A stretch of 64,000 nucleotides of DNA from UBA8199 sp035358715. GTDB taxonomy: Bacteria > Verrucomicrobiota > Verrucomicrobiia > Limisphaerales > UBA8199. The stretch covers positions 13,918 through 77,917 of the forward strand of contig DAOPPX010000005.1 in assembly GCA_035358715.1 (NCBI GenBank), read 5' to 3'. Both the position numbers and the translations under genes were made by a program. Under the pieces are notes generated by a model. That model did no database searches. It saw only the letters and a program-made list of their open reading frames with translations, and was not told where the DNA came from. Positions 18,266-26,693 of this stretch are shown here, piece after piece; within the stretch, counting starts at the first letter, position 1; the number at the start of each line of letters is the position of its first letter.

Positions 18266-19396
18266 TCACTCCACACGGCGGCGGGTTTTCAGCGCGGTCA
18301 AGCCGATAAAGACGGCCCCCGCGGCTGCCAGAAACAGCGAGCTGCTCAACAAGACCGGCCAGATGTTGCCTGCCTGGAAAAGCGTCTGCATGGCGGTGAC
18401 AAAATACCTCGCCGGCACCAGGCAGGTGATGGCTTGCATGACGGCGGGCATGCTGCGGATCTCGAAAAGGAACCCCGACAGCATGACAGCGGGCAGGAAG
18501 GCCGCGCTGAGCGCGGCCTGGGCGGCGTTGAACTGGTTGCGCAGAGTGGTGGAGAGCAGCAGCCCCAATCCCAGGCTGCTGGCCAGAAACAGCGAGCCGA
18601 TCCCCCACAGCACAAGCAGAGACCCGCGAAACGGCACGTCCATGATGAAGACCGCCACCCCCACGCACAGAAACAGCGAGACAATCCCCAGCGCGTAGTA
18701 GGGCAGCACCTTGCTCAGGAGCAATTCAGCCCTTGTGACCGGCGAGGCCAGCAGCGCTTCCATCGTGCCGCGTTCCCATTCGCGTGCCACGACCAGCGAG
18801 GTCAGCAACGCCCCAATGACCGTCATGATGATGGTGATCGAGCCCGGGATCAGAAAGTTCCGGCTCTGAGCGGCCGGGTTGAACCAGAAGCGCGGCTCGA
18901 GGTTGATGCGGGCCGGCGGAGTCTCCCCGCGCTCGGAAGCGCGCTGCTGCATCCACCCGTTCCACGCGCCGGCCACGTAGCTCTGCACGAAGTTTGCGGT
19001 GTTGGGCTCTGACCCATCGGCCACCACCAGCAGCGGCGCGGTGGCGCCCGGCCGTTTCAGCTTCTCGGCGAAATCCACCGGCACGACGACAAAGCCCCGC
19101 ACCCGGCCGTCGGTGAGGTCCTGCTCGATTTCCGCTCGCGCGCCGGCCGTGCGGACCGCAAAGTATGGCGAGCCTTGGAGACTGTCCGCGAAACGGCGGG
19201 CCTCCGGGCTCTTGTCTTCCAGCACCAGGCCAAGGTCCACGACCGTCGAGTCGAGATTCATGCCGTAGCCGAAAATGAACAGCATCACCACCGGCAGCAC
19301 GAAGGCGATGAGATTGCTGCTGGGGTCGCGCAGAATCTGCCAGGCCTCTTTCCGGCACAGGGCGCGCAAGCGGCGGAAGGAAAAGGCGGCATTCAT
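18266..19396 (-). CDS. ABC-2 type permease of the efflux operon (YbhS-like)
   Basis: This 376-residue permease is paralogous to its neighbour: the first helix is in NLIAFVLPVVMLFIFGYGM, then comes a periplasmic domain with a DGRVRGFVVVPVDFAEKL segment, then a C-terminal five-helix bundle containing REWERGTMEALLASPVTRAELLLSKVLPY. It overlaps the ATPase gene by four bases (19393-19396), a sign of coupled translation. The substrate is unknown; YbhFSR-type pumps export cationic drugs or metabolites. Confidence 0.9.
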   Translation of the reverse strand: MNAAFSFRRLRALCRKEAWQILRDPSSNLIAFVLPVVMLFIFGYGMNLDSTVVDLGLVLEDKSPEARRFADSLQGSPYFAVRTAGARAEIEQDLTDGRVRGFVVVPVDFAEKLKRPGATAPLLVVADGSEPNTANFVQSYVAGAWNGWMQQRASERGETPPARINLEPRFWFNPAAQSRNFLIPGSITIIMTVIGALLTSLVVAREWERGTMEALLASPVTRAELLLSKVLPYYALGIVSLFLCVGVAVFIMDVPFRGSLLVLWGIGSLFLASSLGLGLLLSTTLRNQFNAAQAALSAAFLPAVMLSGFLFEIRSMPAVMQAITCLVPARYFVTAMQTLFQAGNIWPVLLSSSLFLAAAGAVFIGLTALKTRRRVE

Positions 19397-21123
19397 GCCG
19401 GCACCTCCGAAACTTGCTGTCGCACCAGGGAAATGAAGGCGTCTTCCATCGTAAGGTCGGAGCCGCCGCCGTTGGCGGCTTGCTCCTTGAGCTGGTCGGG
19501 CGAGCCGGCGGCGATGATCCTGCCGCGAAAGACCAGCGCGATGCGGTCGCAGTACTCGGCTTCATCCATGAAATGCGTCGTCACCATTACGGTCACGCCC
19601 TTTTCCACCACGCCGTTGATATGCGTCCAGAACTCGCGGCGGGTCACGGGGTCAACGCCGGAGGTGGGCTCGTCCAGAAAGAGAATCGAAGGCTCGTGCA
19701 TGATGGCGCAGGCCAGGGCAAGCCGCTGCTTGAACCCCAGCGGCAGCGTGTCCGGCGTGCTCCCGAGAAACGGCGCCAGCTTGAAGACCTCCACCATTTC
19801 AGCCATCGCGCTCCTCTGCCGGGTACCGCGCAAACCGTAGGCGCCGGAAAAGAACTTCAGGTTCTGTTCGATGGTGAGATTGCCGTAGAGCGAGAACTTC
19901 TGCGCCATGTAGCCGAGCCGCTGGCGGGCCTCGCTGGCGCTCCTCTTGAGGTCAATGCCCATCACCCGCGCCGTGCCGGAGGTGGGCGTGAGCAATCCGC
20001 ACATCATGCGGAAGGTCGTGGACTTGCCGGCGCCGTTCGGGCCGAGCAGGCCGAAGATCTCGCCACGCTTCACGGCAAAGTCCACGTGGTCGGTGGCGGT
20101 GAAGGCGCCAAAGCGTTTCGTTAAGGCGACGGCTTCAACCACCGTTTCGTGGCCGTCGGGCATCGGCCGGAGGTGCTGCGCCAGGACCGAGTCGCCGCCC
20201 GGGCCGCCCCCGAGCGCCTCGATAAACGCATCCTCGAACCGGGGCGCGACCGGGACCAGCCGCGCTTCGTCGCCAGCATCCAGCTCCTCGAGGCTGGGGC
20301 GGGCTGCTCCCTGGCGCAGCACCAGCCGCACCGCCCGGCCCTGGATCACGCCATCCATCACTTCCGGCCGGCGCAGCGCGCGCGCCAGCAACTGCCGGCG
20401 GTTGCCGGTGATCTTCTGGATTTGCAGGCTGCGATCCTGCAGCCGTTGGGTGAGATCCGACGGCTTCCCGGCAAATATCAGCCGCCCCGCGTTCATCAGC
20501 AGCACCTCCGCGCACAGCTCGGCTTCATCCAGATATGCCGTGCTCCAAACCACCGCCATGCCCTGGGCCGCAAGCTCGCGGACCATCTTCCACAATTCAC
20601 GGCGCGAGATCGGGTCCACTCCCACGCTCGGCTCATCGAGCAGCAACAACCCCGGGTGCCCCAGCAGCGCGCACGCCAGGCCAAGCTTCTGCTTCATGCC
20701 GCCCGACAGCCTGCCGGCCAATCGCGCGGTGAACCGCGCCAGGTCGGTGAACTCCAGCAGGCGCTTGAATGTGGCGGCGCGCTCTTCACCAACCACCCCC
20801 CGCAGGTCGGCGTGCAGCTCCAGGTTCTCCCGCACCGACAGATCTTCGTACAGGCCGAACTTCTGCGGCATGTAGCCAATGCATCCACGCACCTTCCCGG
20901 CGTCGAGAATCGGGTCGTTTCCACCCACGCTAATCGCGCCGGAAGTCGGCGGCAGCAGCCCGGCCATCAGCCGGATGAGGGTCGTCTTGCCTGCCCCGTC
21001 AGGCCCGACCAACCCGGTGATCTGGCCGGCCCGCACCACCGCCGAGACCCCCTCCAGAGCAGGCTTCTCCGCGCCCGGAAAGGCTCTCCGGACAGCGTCC
21101 AGGATCACCAGCGCGTCGCTCAT
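19393..21123 (-). CDS. ABC transporter ATPase with two fused nucleotide-binding domains (YbhF-like)
   Basis: This 576-residue protein holds two ABC ATPase domains in tandem. The first has Walker A GPDGAGKTT at about 40-48, signature LSGGMKQK and Walker B LLLLDEPSVGVDP. The second has GPNGAGKSTT, LPLGFKQRLAL in place of a canonical LSGGQ signature, and ILFLDEPTSGVDP. It powers the two adjacent permeases. The ATG at 21121-21123 is preferred, with the second residue beginning the ABC domain; an alternative lies at 21171. No strong ribosome-binding site is seen at either. It follows the HlyD gene after a 130-base gap that holds no gene. Confidence 0.92.
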   Translation of the reverse strand: MSDALVILDAVRRAFPGAEKPALEGVSAVVRAGQITGLVGPDGAGKTTLIRLMAGLLPPTSGAISVGGNDPILDAGKVRGCIGYMPQKFGLYEDLSVRENLELHADLRGVVGEERAATFKRLLEFTDLARFTARLAGRLSGGMKQKLGLACALLGHPGLLLLDEPSVGVDPISRRELWKMVRELAAQGMAVVWSTAYLDEAELCAEVLLMNAGRLIFAGKPSDLTQRLQDRSLQIQKITGNRRQLLARALRRPEVMDGVIQGRAVRLVLRQGAARPSLEELDAGDEARLVPVAPRFEDAFIEALGGGPGGDSVLAQHLRPMPDGHETVVEAVALTKRFGAFTATDHVDFAVKRGEIFGLLGPNGAGKSTTFRMMCGLLTPTSGTARVMGIDLKRSASEARQRLGYMAQKFSLYGNLTIEQNLKFFSGAYGLRGTRQRSAMAEMVEVFKLAPFLGSTPDTLPLGFKQRLALACAIMHEPSILFLDEPTSGVDPVTRREFWTHINGVVEKGVTVMVTTHFMDEAEYCDRIALVFRGRIIAAGSPDQLKEQAANGGGSDLTMEDAFISLVRQQVSEVPA

Positions 21124-21253
21124 GCTGCATTGCCGGCGATCGAGGACAAACAGGCGCCGGGACCAAACCACTCCCGGAGCCTTGCATGCCCCGGGCGGGT
21201 CCTGGCGCCGCTGCCCTTGCGTCGCCGTCCCGCCGGTTTGCTCCTCGCCGCTT

Positions 21254-22243
21254 TCATAGCCGCCCGGTGCCGGGGACAGCGACAGTCACCGGCATGCCTT
21301 GGCGCAGTCCTTCGTCAGGACTCTCCACAACAATGCGCAACCGGTAAACGAGCGCTGTCCGCAGTTCCGCGGTCTCCACGGTCTTCGGAGTGAACTCGGC
21401 GCGGGGTGATATGTAGCCAACCCGACCGGTGTAAGGCTTGTCAGGGCGCGAATCGGTGTGGACTTGAACCTTCATGCCCGGATGAATACGGCCAAGGTCG
21501 GGTTCCCGCACGTAGGCGCGAACCCAAACCGGGCTCACCAGCGAGACTGTAAAGACCGCGGTGCCGGCCGCCAGGACGGCGCCCGCCTCCTGGGCCCGTG
21601 TCAGAATCACGCCGTCCGACGGCGCCGTTAAGACCGTGTCCTTCAACTGAAGCCCGGCCGCAGCCAGCCCTGCTTCGGCTTGGGCGAGATCGGCCCTGGC
21701 CTGGGCAATGTCCTCAGCGCGAAACCCCGCTTCGAGCAGCGCCAGGTTGTCGCGCGCGGACTTCAATCGCGCCGCCGCCTCGTCGTAACTGGCCGCGGCG
21801 TTGTCGCGGTCCTGTATCGCCACGGCCTTGACGGCCAGCAGCTCTTCCGACCGTTTCAACAACCGCTCAGCATTGATGGCCGTGGCCTCGCGCTCGCGCA
21901 CCAGCGACCGGGCCTGTGCAATCTCCTCCGGGCGGTTTCCTGTTTCACGCAGCTTCAGGCGCGCTCGCAGCGATTCAACCTGCGCCTGGGCGCTGGCCAC
22001 CAGGTTGCTGTAAGGTTCCGCGTCCAGGCTGGCGATCACCTCGCCCGCCTTCACCGCGTCCCCTTCGTCGTAAACCAGCCTCCCCAGCTTGCCCGGAACG
22101 CGGAAACCGAGCGTCACCTCGCGAATATCCACATTCCCGTAGAGCGTCAGCCCCGTCTTCGTTCCATGGTGATGATTGCGATACAACCACACGGCGCCGC
22201 CAACGCACAGCAGCACGACTATGACAGCGATTATCCTCTTCAC
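21254..22243 (-). CDS. HlyD-family membrane-fusion (periplasmic adaptor) protein (YbhG-like)
   Basis: This is a 329-residue adaptor with an N-terminal membrane anchor (MKRIIAVIVVLLCVGGAVWL). A biotinyl-lipoyl half-domain (VYDEGDAVKAGEVIASLD) flanks a long alpha-helical hairpin (about 90-210, rich in Ala/Arg/Glu), and a beta-barrel region ends the protein. It connects the inner-membrane ABC-2 complex to the TolC-like duct. Its ATG overlaps the end of the TetR gene (22240-22243), so the regulator and pump are cotranscribed. Confidence 0.92.
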   Translation of the reverse strand: MKRIIAVIVVLLCVGGAVWLYRNHHHGTKTGLTLYGNVDIREVTLGFRVPGKLGRLVYDEGDAVKAGEVIASLDAEPYSNLVASAQAQVESLRARLKLRETGNRPEEIAQARSLVREREATAINAERLLKRSEELLAVKAVAIQDRDNAAASYDEAAARLKSARDNLALLEAGFRAEDIAQARADLAQAEAGLAAAGLQLKDTVLTAPSDGVILTRAQEAGAVLAAGTAVFTVSLVSPVWVRAYVREPDLGRIHPGMKVQVHTDSRPDKPYTGRVGYISPRAEFTPKTVETAELRTALVYRLRIVVESPDEGLRQGMPVTVAVPGTGRL

Positions 22244-22806
22244 AGTTGCCCCTCCTTTATGATCCGCTCCAGCAGCCGCCGAAGTGCCGCCAGGTCCTTC
22301 TGTGACGGTTGCAGGATGCCGAAGACCTTCCAGAACTTGAGCCCGTCCAGGGCCGCCAGCAACAGCCAGGCACGATCCGCCGGCAGCCCGTCATTCAGCA
22401 TTCCCTGATGCACTCCCTTGAAGAACCGCTGCATCGGCTCCAGCATCTTCGGATTGCTGGAGATGGCCCCCAGCAACGGGCCAGCCACCCTTTGAAGCCG
22501 GGGAAACAGCGAGCCCTCCCTGTCCAGCATTAACCCCAGCAACGTGCGGGCGTGTCGCCCCGGGCCGGGGGGCTCGCCGGCCAAACCAAAGGCGAATCGC
22601 TCCTGAACGAGTGACGCTATCCGCGAAACCATGCCCAGCACGACTGCCTCCTTCGAGGAGAAGTGATACAGCAGCCCCCCCTTGCTGACCTTGGCCCGCG
22701 CCGCAACCGCCTCCAGTGTCAGCGCGCTGACACCTTGCTCTATCACGACGGCCTCCGCTGCATCCAGCAGCCGCTCCCGGGTGTTCCCTGACGGTTTTTG
22801 TTTCAT
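22240..22806 (-). CDS. TetR-family repressor of the efflux operon
   Basis: This 188-residue protein has an N-terminal TetR helix-turn-helix (RERLLDAAEAVVIEQGVSAL then TLEAVAARAKVSKGGLLYHFSSKEAVV) and a C-terminal ligand-binding domain similar to the YbiH/CecR type. The ATG at 22804-22806 is chosen because it lies just below a promoter-operator, while the 5' extension of the frame would cover that site. It is the first gene of the six-gene efflux operon and very probably represses it by binding the palindrome immediately upstream, released by a pump substrate (inference). Confidence 0.9.
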   Translation of the reverse strand: MKQKPSGNTRERLLDAAEAVVIEQGVSALTLEAVAARAKVSKGGLLYHFSSKEAVVLGMVSRIASLVQERFAFGLAGEPPGPGRHARTLLGLMLDREGSLFPRLQRVAGPLLGAISSNPKMLEPMQRFFKGVHQGMLNDGLPADRAWLLLAALDGLKFWKVFGILQPSQKDLAALRRLLERIIKEGQL

Positions 22807-22813
22807 ACTGGAA

Positions 22814-22842
22814 AGACTACACCGTCTGGACGGTATAGTCAA
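22814..22842 (-). promoter_or_regulatory. Promoter overlapped by a TetR operator palindrome
   Basis: On the minus strand TTGACT (22837-22842) and TAGTCT (22814-22819) are separated by exactly 17 bases, a sigma-70-like promoter. A 26-base imperfect palindrome (22815-22840, half-site GACTAyACCGTC, 11 of 13 positions symmetric) covers the spacer and both hexamers. The position, about 8 bases above the TetR start codon, suggests autorepression of the efflux operon. Confidence 0.8.
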
Positions 22843-22999
22843 CGTCGGCAAATGAACCCGCAATCATAGAAGCCCGCCGGCGGCAGCCCCAAACGAGAAT
22901 GGGCTGATCGGGGCAAACCAGATTTGGAGTTGCCGGGCGGCGGGGTTTGGATTAAGGTTGGACAATACAACACCCCAAACCACAACCAAGACGCACTCT

Positions 23000-23530
23000 A
23001 TGAAGAAGCTCCTGTTCGCCACCCTCGCCGCCTTTGGGCTGGCCGCTGCCGCGCCCGCCGCTGATCTGTCCGGTTATGTGGAGGGCGGCGACAAGAACAA
23101 GGAGCGGCTCAAAAGCCTCCAGGGCAGCGCCGCCCCGCCGGAGCTGGCAGTGGAAGGCTGGATGAACGGGAAGGCGGTGAACTTGAAGAACCTGAAGGGC
23201 AAGATCGTGGTGCTCGACTTCTGGGCCACATGGTGCGGCCCCTGCATCGCCAGCATCCCCCACAACAACAAGCTGGCCGGGAAATACCAGGACAAGGCGG
23301 TGTTCATCGGGGTCTGCCAGATGAAAGGCGCCGCGAAAATGGAGGCACTGGCCAGGGAAAAGGGCATTCAATACCCCATCTGCAAGGACGCCGAAGGCAA
23401 GACCGTCGCCGCCTACAAGGTGGACAGCTTCCCCGATTATTACATCATTGATCAGAAGGGCGTGCTGCGCGTGGCCGACTGCCAGAACTCGAAGGTCGAG
23501 GAGGTCATTGAGAAGCTGCTGGCCGAATGA
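23000..23530 (+). CDS. Secreted TlpA-like thioredoxin-fold oxidoreductase
   Basis: This 176-residue protein has a signal peptide (MKKLLFATLAAFGLAAAAPA) and a TlpA/ResA-type thioredoxin domain with the active site WCGPC at 78-82 preceded by VVLDFWAT. The later cis-proline-like segment is VDSFPDYYIIDQKGVLR. It probably reduces or rearranges disulphides, or assists cytochrome maturation, in the periplasm. A longer in-frame start at 22958 exists, but the 14 extra residues precede the signal peptide and are unlikely to be translated. The gene stands alone, divergent from the efflux operon. Confidence 0.88.
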   Translation: MKKLLFATLAAFGLAAAAPAADLSGYVEGGDKNKERLKSLQGSAAPPELAVEGWMNGKAVNLKNLKGKIVVLDFWATWCGPCIASIPHNNKLAGKYQDKAVFIGVCQMKGAAKMEALAREKGIQYPICKDAEGKTVAAYKVDSFPDYYIIDQKGVLRVADCQNSKVEEVIEKLLAE

Positions 23531-23591
23531 CCGGTCCCGGCATCTGAAAGGCATCGGGCCCTGGAAGGTTCAGTGCAAACCGATGCTATAG

Positions 23592-24146
23592 GTGGTTGGA
23601 CAAGAAACGTGCAGTACGAGCCAGCGTCAGGCTGCGTTAGCGGGTTGTGGTGAATTTGTGCGGACTGGAGAGCCATTATTAGCGGCTGGATTGCTTAGCG
23701 CGATGCTTGCAGCAGCGCTCTGCCAGTTTGTCATGATTGGGCTCATCGGGATGGGGCTTTTCGTCGTGGCTCTCGTCTTGCTGGCGGCTGCGGGGATCGC
23801 CGCCGGTGCTGGCGGCAAGGTGGCGTCAGGACAGGGCCTTGGTGGGCTGACGGTGTATGGGATCGGGGTGTCGCTGCTGCTATGGTTCGCCATTTATGCA
23901 TCCTCTTTGGCCTACGACCACGCGGTGGGTTCAAGTGCCGGAAGAGCGAAACCCTCCGGGTGGGATTGGATTGGCCTGGGGGTAATCTCCCTGTTGCCGG
24001 CACTCCTAATTGGGCTGGGACTCAAGTTGCGTGCCCGGTGGCAGGCGTGCCGCTGTGTGGCCTGGGGCGCGGCGGTGTTTTGTGTCATGCCGGCGGCGGT
24101 CGGCGTCTTCTGGGTATTGGCCCCGATTCTGCCGCTAACCACGTAG
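23592..24146 (+). CDS. Hypothetical membrane protein
   Basis: An open frame of 184 codons encodes three to four hydrophobic stretches: LLAAGLLSAMLAAALCQFVM and the following segment to about residue 75, GLTVYGIGVSLLLWFAIYAS, WIGLGVISLLPALLIGLGL and VFCVMPAAVGVFWVLAPIL. The glycine/alanine-rich arrangement looks like a genuine integral membrane protein. No family is recognised. The start is uncertain: the ATG at 23703 would give a shorter protein beginning at the first membrane helix. The 276 bases after it, to 24423, contain nothing identified. Confidence 0.5.
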   Translation: MVGQETCSTSQRQAALAGCGEFVRTGEPLLAAGLLSAMLAAALCQFVMIGLIGMGLFVVALVLLAAAGIAAGAGGKVASGQGLGGLTVYGIGVSLLLWFAIYASSLAYDHAVGSSAGRAKPSGWDWIGLGVISLLPALLIGLGLKLRARWQACRCVAWGAAVFCVMPAAVGVFWVLAPILPLTT

Positions 24147-24423
24147 CCCATGGGGCTCAGCCTGAGGTTACGGAATTTCTCCGCCACCAAGCCGTCAGCA
24201 GCAACGGTTCAGATTCACCTCCCCCTCCCGGCGCTCTGTACAGGCACGCAAGAAGGAGCTTCCTGCTCTCAACGGGCCAAGCCCCTTGGGCCGCTCCAGC
24301 CACTCATCCGGCAGAGCCGCCGCCCATTCTCAATCCCGCATTCCGAACCGTGTGACAAATACTTTACACTTGTTTTGCGCGGCTTTGACATCTCCCGCTC
24401 ATTTGCATAGCAAAGATGGAGGC

Positions 24424-25743
24424 ATGAGATTCTGGTTCAAGCAGTTCGCACCGCTCGCGGTCGCTCTGGCTGGCGCCCGGTTCTGCCTCGCGGAAGGCCA
24501 GGCACCGATGACGGCCCCCGAGGCCGCCTTCGCCATCTACACCGTAGCGGAGCCGGTGGACCGCAGACTGCTTGCGCGCGGAAGTGGCGAGTGCTCCAAA
24601 ATCGCCCTGTCACCCGCGCCTGTGATCTCCAACGCGGACATACTGAACTACGACCTGGCGACGCACACGCTGCGGCTGGCACCGGAGGCGCGGGCGCGCC
24701 TGCCGCGCCCGCCAGTGCCTGGCACCCCATTCGTGGTGACCGCCGAGGGCAAGCCGATCTACCTGGGGGTGTTCGTGACGAGTGTTTCCTCGATGTCCTT
24801 TGCCGTGCCCAGTATCGTGCTGGATGCGCGCTTTCGCACGAACCAAGGCCCAAATGCACTCGTGATTGACCGCGCCTACCCGGCGGCGGATTTCGGCGTC
24901 GGGCCGGATCCGCGGGGCGATCCGCGCATCCGTCGGGCCCTGGAGAAGCGCGTTTCGCTGGCGCGGGAGGTGCCTGCGGACGAATCGCTCGCCGCCTTGC
25001 GCGCCATCCTCCCGCAGGATTGGACCCTGCGGCATTATCTGGACGCCCAACCCTATGGCTTCGAGGCATCCTTCATTCGCGGGGCAGGTTTCACTTTCAC
25101 CGGGCCAAGCCGGGTCAAAGGGCCAAAAGGCGAACTGACTCAAGAAGGCTTCAAACTCGTGCTCATGCCGGAGGAGTTTCTCGGCCATCCGCGCCTCCCC
25201 ACGGCCACCGATCCCGGCCCGGCAGCAAGCCCCAGCCGGTTCCTCGGCTGGACCACGGAGCGAACGGTCTGGCGGAAGGTCTATTGCGACAGCCGCACCG
25301 AGACGCCCACCTGGCCGGGATGGGAACCGGCGGTCAAGCGCGCGGTCGGCATCCCACTCCACCCCGTCAGCATCTGCATGAGCACGCATTCCCAATCGCT
25401 CACGGTCACCACCAACTACGTCGTCCTCGTCACCCGGGTCGACGGCCGCAAGGCGGCGGTGCAGTTCACGCGTTTCGGCGTCAAGACGGCAACCTACCGC
25501 TGGCGCTGCCGCGCCGCCGACTCGCAAACCGTCCAAACCGGCACGGGCGAGGTGTATGAGAAGGAGCCTTACGACGAATCGCCTGAGGCGCTGGCCCTGC
25601 CCAGGCACGACTGCAACGTGCGCGCCGGGGACGTGCGCCTCGCCTGGTCCTGCGGTGGGACGAGCCAGGGCTACCTCTATTTCTACCCGTCGCGCGAGCG
25701 GGTCCGGATTCAGGCCGCGGAGGCGTTCGAGCGACTGCCCTGA
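24424..25743 (+). CDS. Secreted protein of unknown function
   Basis: This 439-residue protein begins with a signal peptide (MRFWFKQFAPLAVALAGARF, cleavage likely after CLA) and is preceded by a strong GGAGG ribosome-binding site, which fixes the start at 24424. Downstream there is no membrane segment and no domain that I recognise. A region around AIYTVAEPVDRRLLARGSGECSKIALSPAPVIS and a cysteine near residue 361 in a short basic stretch are visible but uninformative. It is probably periplasmic or secreted. Confidence 0.75.
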   Translation: MRFWFKQFAPLAVALAGARFCLAEGQAPMTAPEAAFAIYTVAEPVDRRLLARGSGECSKIALSPAPVISNADILNYDLATHTLRLAPEARARLPRPPVPGTPFVVTAEGKPIYLGVFVTSVSSMSFAVPSIVLDARFRTNQGPNALVIDRAYPAADFGVGPDPRGDPRIRRALEKRVSLAREVPADESLAALRAILPQDWTLRHYLDAQPYGFEASFIRGAGFTFTGPSRVKGPKGELTQEGFKLVLMPEEFLGHPRLPTATDPGPAASPSRFLGWTTERTVWRKVYCDSRTETPTWPGWEPAVKRAVGIPLHPVSICMSTHSQSLTVTTNYVVLVTRVDGRKAAVQFTRFGVKTATYRWRCRAADSQTVQTGTGEVYEKEPYDESPEALALPRHDCNVRAGDVRLAWSCGGTSQGYLYFYPSRERVRIQAAEAFERLP

Positions 25744-25954
25744 AAGACCGCTTACGGTTCGGTGGTGCCAGCACCTGAATACCTCCACTGCGAGGCGCAG
25801 AATCGCATCCTTGAGAATGTCAGGTTTTCATGGCATGGCATCTCCTATTGTCAGGCCAGCCCGCCCGCTCCTGCTATCGCCCCAGGCTTGGTGAGACCAA
25901 AAACCAATTCTCTCTCACCCGCGCAGCACTCAGTACAGACGGGCGCGCAATAAG

Positions 25955-26020
25955 CAGGTTCGGCCACATGCCCTCACGCGGCGACCCATGTATCGGTTAT
26001 TTGCGCAACCAAGCACTAGT
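25955..26020 (-). repeat. Family II repeat, copy 3
   Basis: In minus orientation this matches the 15413-15480 copy over its length, with conserved CTAGTGCTTGGTTGC, then CCGAYACATGGGTCGCCGCG and TGAGGGCA. Differences are mostly single substitutions. It abuts the family I element after about 30 bases. Confidence 0.85.
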
Positions 26021-26051
26021 TCCCCCAGCACCATACCCCCTCCTTGGGTGG

Positions 26052-26240
26052 TCGCACCCCGCTGACTCCTCCGTCCTTCCTCCGTTGCTCCTCCGTTCCA
26101 CCTCCGTTCCACCTCCGACCGGCGGTGGGAGGTGGAACGGAGGAGCAACGGAGGAAGGACGGAGGAGCGACGGGGTTGCTATGGTTGCAACTGCCTGCCG
26201 CTGCGGTAATTGCAGCTTTTTGCCAGGCCGGGAGCTCCTG
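26052..26240. repeat. Palindromic GA/CT repeat element, family I, copy 2
   Basis: The CT arm is ordered GTCCTTCCTCC, GTTGCTCCTCC, GTTCCACCTCC. It is mirrored in the GA arm as GGAGGTGGAAC, GGAGGAGCAAC, GGAGGAAGGAC, so that even the variable triplets inside the 11-bp units pair. The conserved flank (GCCTGGCAAA and ATTACCGC on the minus strand) occupies about 26175-26240. Confidence 0.87.
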
Positions 26241-26407
26241 GCACAGAGGGATTAACGCGGGTTGTTCCTGCCGCCAATCGCACCCTTGCGACAGAACACG
26301 CGAGATTCCCGAAGAAAACAGCCCTGTGGTGGCATCCGGAAGATTCCCCACAGCCTCGGAGTCCGTGCGGCGGGCCAGGAGGTTCGAGCCTGGTCAGGTG
26401 TCATAGC

Positions 26408-26484
26408 TGGCGCGTCCGGCAGGACTTGAACCTGCAACCTTCTGATCCGAAGTCAGAAGCTCTATCCAATTGAGCTACGGACGC
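26408..26484 (-). tRNA. tRNA-Arg (TCG)
   Basis: The minus strand folds as a tRNA with acceptor arms GCGTCCG/CGGACGC, D-arm GTAGCTCAATTGGATAGAGC and anticodon loop CTTCGGA (anticodon TCG). The T-arm carries GGTTCAAGTCC, and an encoded CCA lies at 26408-26410. It lies beside the ImmA/XRE pair. Confidence 0.95.
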
Positions 26485-26693
26485 TCAGCGCTCCCGAAGC
26501 GCTTGCAGACGGCTCGGCGCCTTTGGCTGCGGTGTTGCGCGCGGCCCGGCTTCTGGTCTTGCACCTCGCCGCGAAGCGGACAGGCCACACGGCGCGCACA
26601 CCAGACAAACCCTGGACCACAGAGCGAAGTATCGCACGAAACCAGCCCGCAGCACAAGCGAATCGGGGGCGCGGTCGCGCGCGGGGGAACAGG

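Larger units (their letters stand above)
25744..26407. other. Intergenic region holding two dispersed repeats
   Basis: This 664-base region has no supported gene. It contains a family II repeat (25955-26020) directly followed by a family I palindrome element (26052-26240). The remainder, 25744-25950 and 26241-26407, shows no recognised feature. Confidence 0.7.

Noticed and set aside
26403..26473. Reading frame giving VRQDLNLQPSDPKSEALSN
   Set aside because: It is the antisense of tRNA-Arg; peptides of this form are a known artefact of tRNA genes.
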